DNA of 6,836 nt from UBA1162 sp049513695 (GTDB lineage Bacteria; Chloroflexota; Dehalococcoidia; GIF9; UBA5629), in the NCBI GenBank assembly GCA_049513695.1, contig JBEKVW010000102.1:1-6836 (forward strand), written 5' to 3'. The notes beneath the pieces are model-generated. The model was given only the letters and a program-made list of their open reading frames with translations. It made no database searches and was not told the origin of the DNA. How positions within the stretch are numbered: position 1 is the first letter of the stretch; each line of letters begins with the position of its first letter. Both the position numbers and the translations under genes were made by a program. Shown piece after piece: positions 5,423 to 6,836 of the stretch.

Positions 5423-6043
5423 TTATTGACCGCCGCAGCAACTCCTCCCCTGGGTGATAACAGTGCTTTGCCCTCCGCCTCCGCAGCAGCTTGTACCTGC
5501 AACCGGACCAATAGATGATGAGTTTGCATTGGCAGTTGCAGTTGCCGATGTCTGGCAGCAGCTGGGCTTGGCAGCAGGCGTCCCTGCCCCGGCCGCCAGA
5601 GCGGTATTGGGCGCTGCCTGCGGTGCGACCACGGCGAATTGCCCGGCCATTTGATCGAGGCTAACTGTATAGGACTGGACCGCGGCTTTGGACATGTTGA
5701 ATGTGACTTCCCTGCTGCTCCCCGCAGCGATATCTATGTTTCCCACGGCTTCAACTACACCGTTGACTTTGAGTTGGGCACTATAGGTCCCGTCCGCATC
5801 GCCCGAATTGACGATTTTAGCGTTGATAACGACGTTCTCTCCCGGGTTTATCTGGGAGGGGTTAACGCCCAGCCCGACAACTTTGAACTGCGCCTGGCCG
5901 GCCGGCGCCGGATCGGCAGCGACGGGGTTGGCCCTGGCCGCGGAGCATGCCACCAGCACAAGCGAAGCTGTAACCAGTACCAGCGCCACGATAGCAGCCA
6001 CGAGAACCCCTTTCGGCATCTGACTTGTAATAATTTTTAACAT
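5423..6043 (-). CDS. Lipoprotein with CARDB-like domain and three Cys-Cys pairs, unknown function
   Basis: A 206-residue secreted protein that I do not recognise as a named gene. A basic start (MLKIITSQMPKG) and hydrophobic stretch 13-32 lead to lipobox LVAC with Cys33. Residues 52-139 resemble a CARDB/Ig-like beta-sandwich: VNPSQINPGENVVINAKIVN, then LKVNGVVEAV, ending in VSLDQMAGQFAVV. The tail (140-206) is low-complexity Ala/Thr/Ser/Gly with vicinal cysteines at 162-163 (SCCQTS), 186-187 (SCCGGGG) and 202-203 (SCCGGQ, four residues from the end). Such pairs suggest metal binding, disulphide exchange or cross-linking; none is proven. GAGGT (6051-6055), overlapping the stop codon of the upstream ATPase gene, lies 7 nt before the ATG; only 5 bp separate the genes. 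Tight coupling implies a partner role for the transporter. Confidence 0.75.
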   Translation of the reverse strand: MLKIITSQMPKGVLVAAIVALVLVTASLVLVACSAARANPVAADPAPAGQAQFKVVGLGVNPSQINPGENVVINAKIVNSGDADGTYSAQLKVNGVVEAVGNIDIAAGSSREVTFNMSKAAVQSYTVSLDQMAGQFAVVAPQAAPNTALAAGAGTPAAKPSCCQTSATATANANSSSIGPVAGTSCCGGGGQSTVITQGRSCCGGQ

Positions 6044-6048
6044 TTTAT

Positions 6049-6729
6049 CTACCTCACTGAATGCTGAACGGCTTTGCTGATTATCCGGCCGTCCTGCAGC
6101 GTTATGATATGTTTGGCCTGTTTGGCTATATCGGCGCTGTGCGTAACCATGAGTATGCTGCGCCCTTCCTGATTTAACTCCTTGAAAAGTCCGAGGATTT
6201 CATTGCCCGTTTTCTGATCCATATTGCCCGTCGGCTCATCGGCCAGAATAAGGCTGGGGCCGCTGACCAGCGCCCTGGCGATGGCCACCCTTTGCTGTTC
6301 ACCGCCGCTTAACTGGCTTGGTTTGTGTTCGGCCCTTTTACTCAGGCCCACCCTGGATAGTATGGTCAGCACCTCCTGTTCATTATGGCCGTCGCCGCAA
6401 AATATTAAAGGAAGGAGCACGTTTTCCATGGCCGTCAACGATGGGAGCAGATGATACTGTTGAAACACATAAGCGATCTTGCCGCGCCTGATATCGACCA
6501 GTTCATTCTCTCCCAGGTCGTCGATACGGTGCCCATCCAGAATCACCTCCCCAGCGGTGAGCCGGTCCAGTCCCCCTATGATGTTGAGAAAAGTGGACTT
6601 GCCGCTGCCCGAAGGCCCCATGATAGCGATAAAATCGCCGTCTTCAACTTTGAGCGAGACACGGTCCAGGGCCACCACACGTGCGGTCCCTTCCCCGTAT
6701 ATCTTGGTCACGTTATTGATTTCCAGCAT
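6049..6729 (-). CDS. ABC transporter ATP-binding protein, MacB/LolD/FtsE type
   Basis: This 226-residue cytoplasmic ATPase powers an FtsX-type membrane partner. Walker A is GPSGSGKS at 38-45, the Q-loop Gln is at 90, the signature LSGGEQQRV at 140-148, Walker B LILADEP at 160-166 with catalytic Glu165, a D-loop GNMD at 168-171 and the switch His at 197. The TGNMDQKTG stretch, the ENVLLPL region and the length are typical of the MacB/LolD group, which moves lipoproteins, peptides or signals by mechanotransmission rather than classical import. All motifs are intact. AGGAGG stands 4 nt before the ATG. It begins 35 bp after the stop of the permease gene and ends 5 bp before the Cys-pair lipoprotein, so the four genes are almost certainly co-transcribed. 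Substrate unknown. Confidence 0.94.
   Translation of the reverse strand: MLEINNVTKIYGEGTARVVALDRVSLKVEDGDFIAIMGPSGSGKSTFLNIIGGLDRLTAGEVILDGHRIDDLGENELVDIRRGKIAYVFQQYHLLPSLTAMENVLLPLIFCGDGHNEQEVLTILSRVGLSKRAEHKPSQLSGGEQQRVAIARALVSGPSLILADEPTGNMDQKTGNEILGLFKELNQEGRSILMVTHSADIAKQAKHIITLQDGRIISKAVQHSVR
6051..6055 (-). promoter_or_regulatory. Ribosome binding site of the Cys-pair lipoprotein, inside the ATPase gene end
   Basis: GAGGT on the minus strand overlaps the last codons and stop of the ATPase gene and lies 7 nt before the ATG at 6043. It supports that start over the internal Met9 and indicates coupled translation. Confidence 0.6.
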
Positions 6730-6764
6730 TTTTCCTCCTGAATTCTCCTGGCTTTCCCCCAGGC

Positions 6765-6836
6765 TTATACCGACCTGAAGGAGTCGGCAACCCTGATCTG
6801 GCTGGCGCGGATCGACGGGTAAATGGTGGCTGCCAC
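6765..6836 (-). CDS. C-terminal end of an FtsX/MacB-type ABC permease (partial)
   Basis: The last 23 codons of a minus-strand gene enter from the right edge, ending YPSIRASQIRVADSFRSV then TAA at 6765-6767. The sequence AATIYPSIRASQIRVADSFR matches the end of the last transmembrane helix and cytoplasmic tail of MacB/FtsX permeases, commonly YPAWRAAR..PAEALR. Its stop lies 35 bp before the MacB-type ATPase, its natural partner. Whether it is one of two permeases, and whether it has the large periplasmic domain of MacB, lies outside the window. Confidence 0.8.
   Translation of the reverse strand: MAATIYPSIRASQIRVADSFRSV

Overview
The window looks like a chromosomal segment of an uncultured bacterium, most plausibly a Chloroflexota of the Dehalococcoidia type. 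This placement is an inference. It rests on the protein flavour (an ArgF with HPLPAHHGEEV, a der-plsY pair, lipoproteins with CARDB and DUF2318-like domains beside a MacB-type ABC transporter), a TTG start and Sec lipoproteins with no sign of outer-membrane partners. No tRNA, rRNA, CRISPR or insertion sequence was seen.

Layout. Positions 1-328 (minus) hold the N-terminal two thirds or so of a NudL-type Nudix CoA pyrophosphatase, cut by the window edge. It diverges from dnaJ (486-1595, plus) across a 157-bp spacer that carries a good minus-strand promoter, an inverted repeat over its -10 box, and GC-rich hairpins. dnaJ converges on a minus-strand housekeeping block: plsY (1608-2270) overlaps the end of der (2267-3607) by an ATGA junction, and argF (3689-4600) lies upstream with its own probable promoter and a TTG start. 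A perfect 14-bp stem terminator (4686-4721) separates argF from the last block.

The right-hand block (4743-6836, minus) reads as the distal part of one operon: the C-terminal end of an FtsX/MacB-type ABC permease, a MacB/LolD-type ATPase, a lipoprotein with a CARDB-like domain and three Cys-Cys pairs, and a DUF2318-like lipoprotein with a CxxC...CxxC...C metal or iron-sulphur site. It resembles in gene content the DUF2318 plus FtsX-type permease plus ATPase module of the Campylobacter P19/Ftr iron system. The Cys-pair lipoprotein is an extra part that I do not recognise from that system. This is the most interesting region: a candidate extracytoplasmic metal-handling or redox machine whose cargo cannot be read from the sequence.

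The remaining genes are ordinary core functions: nucleotide/CoA housekeeping, chaperone, phospholipid synthesis, ribosome assembly and arginine synthesis.
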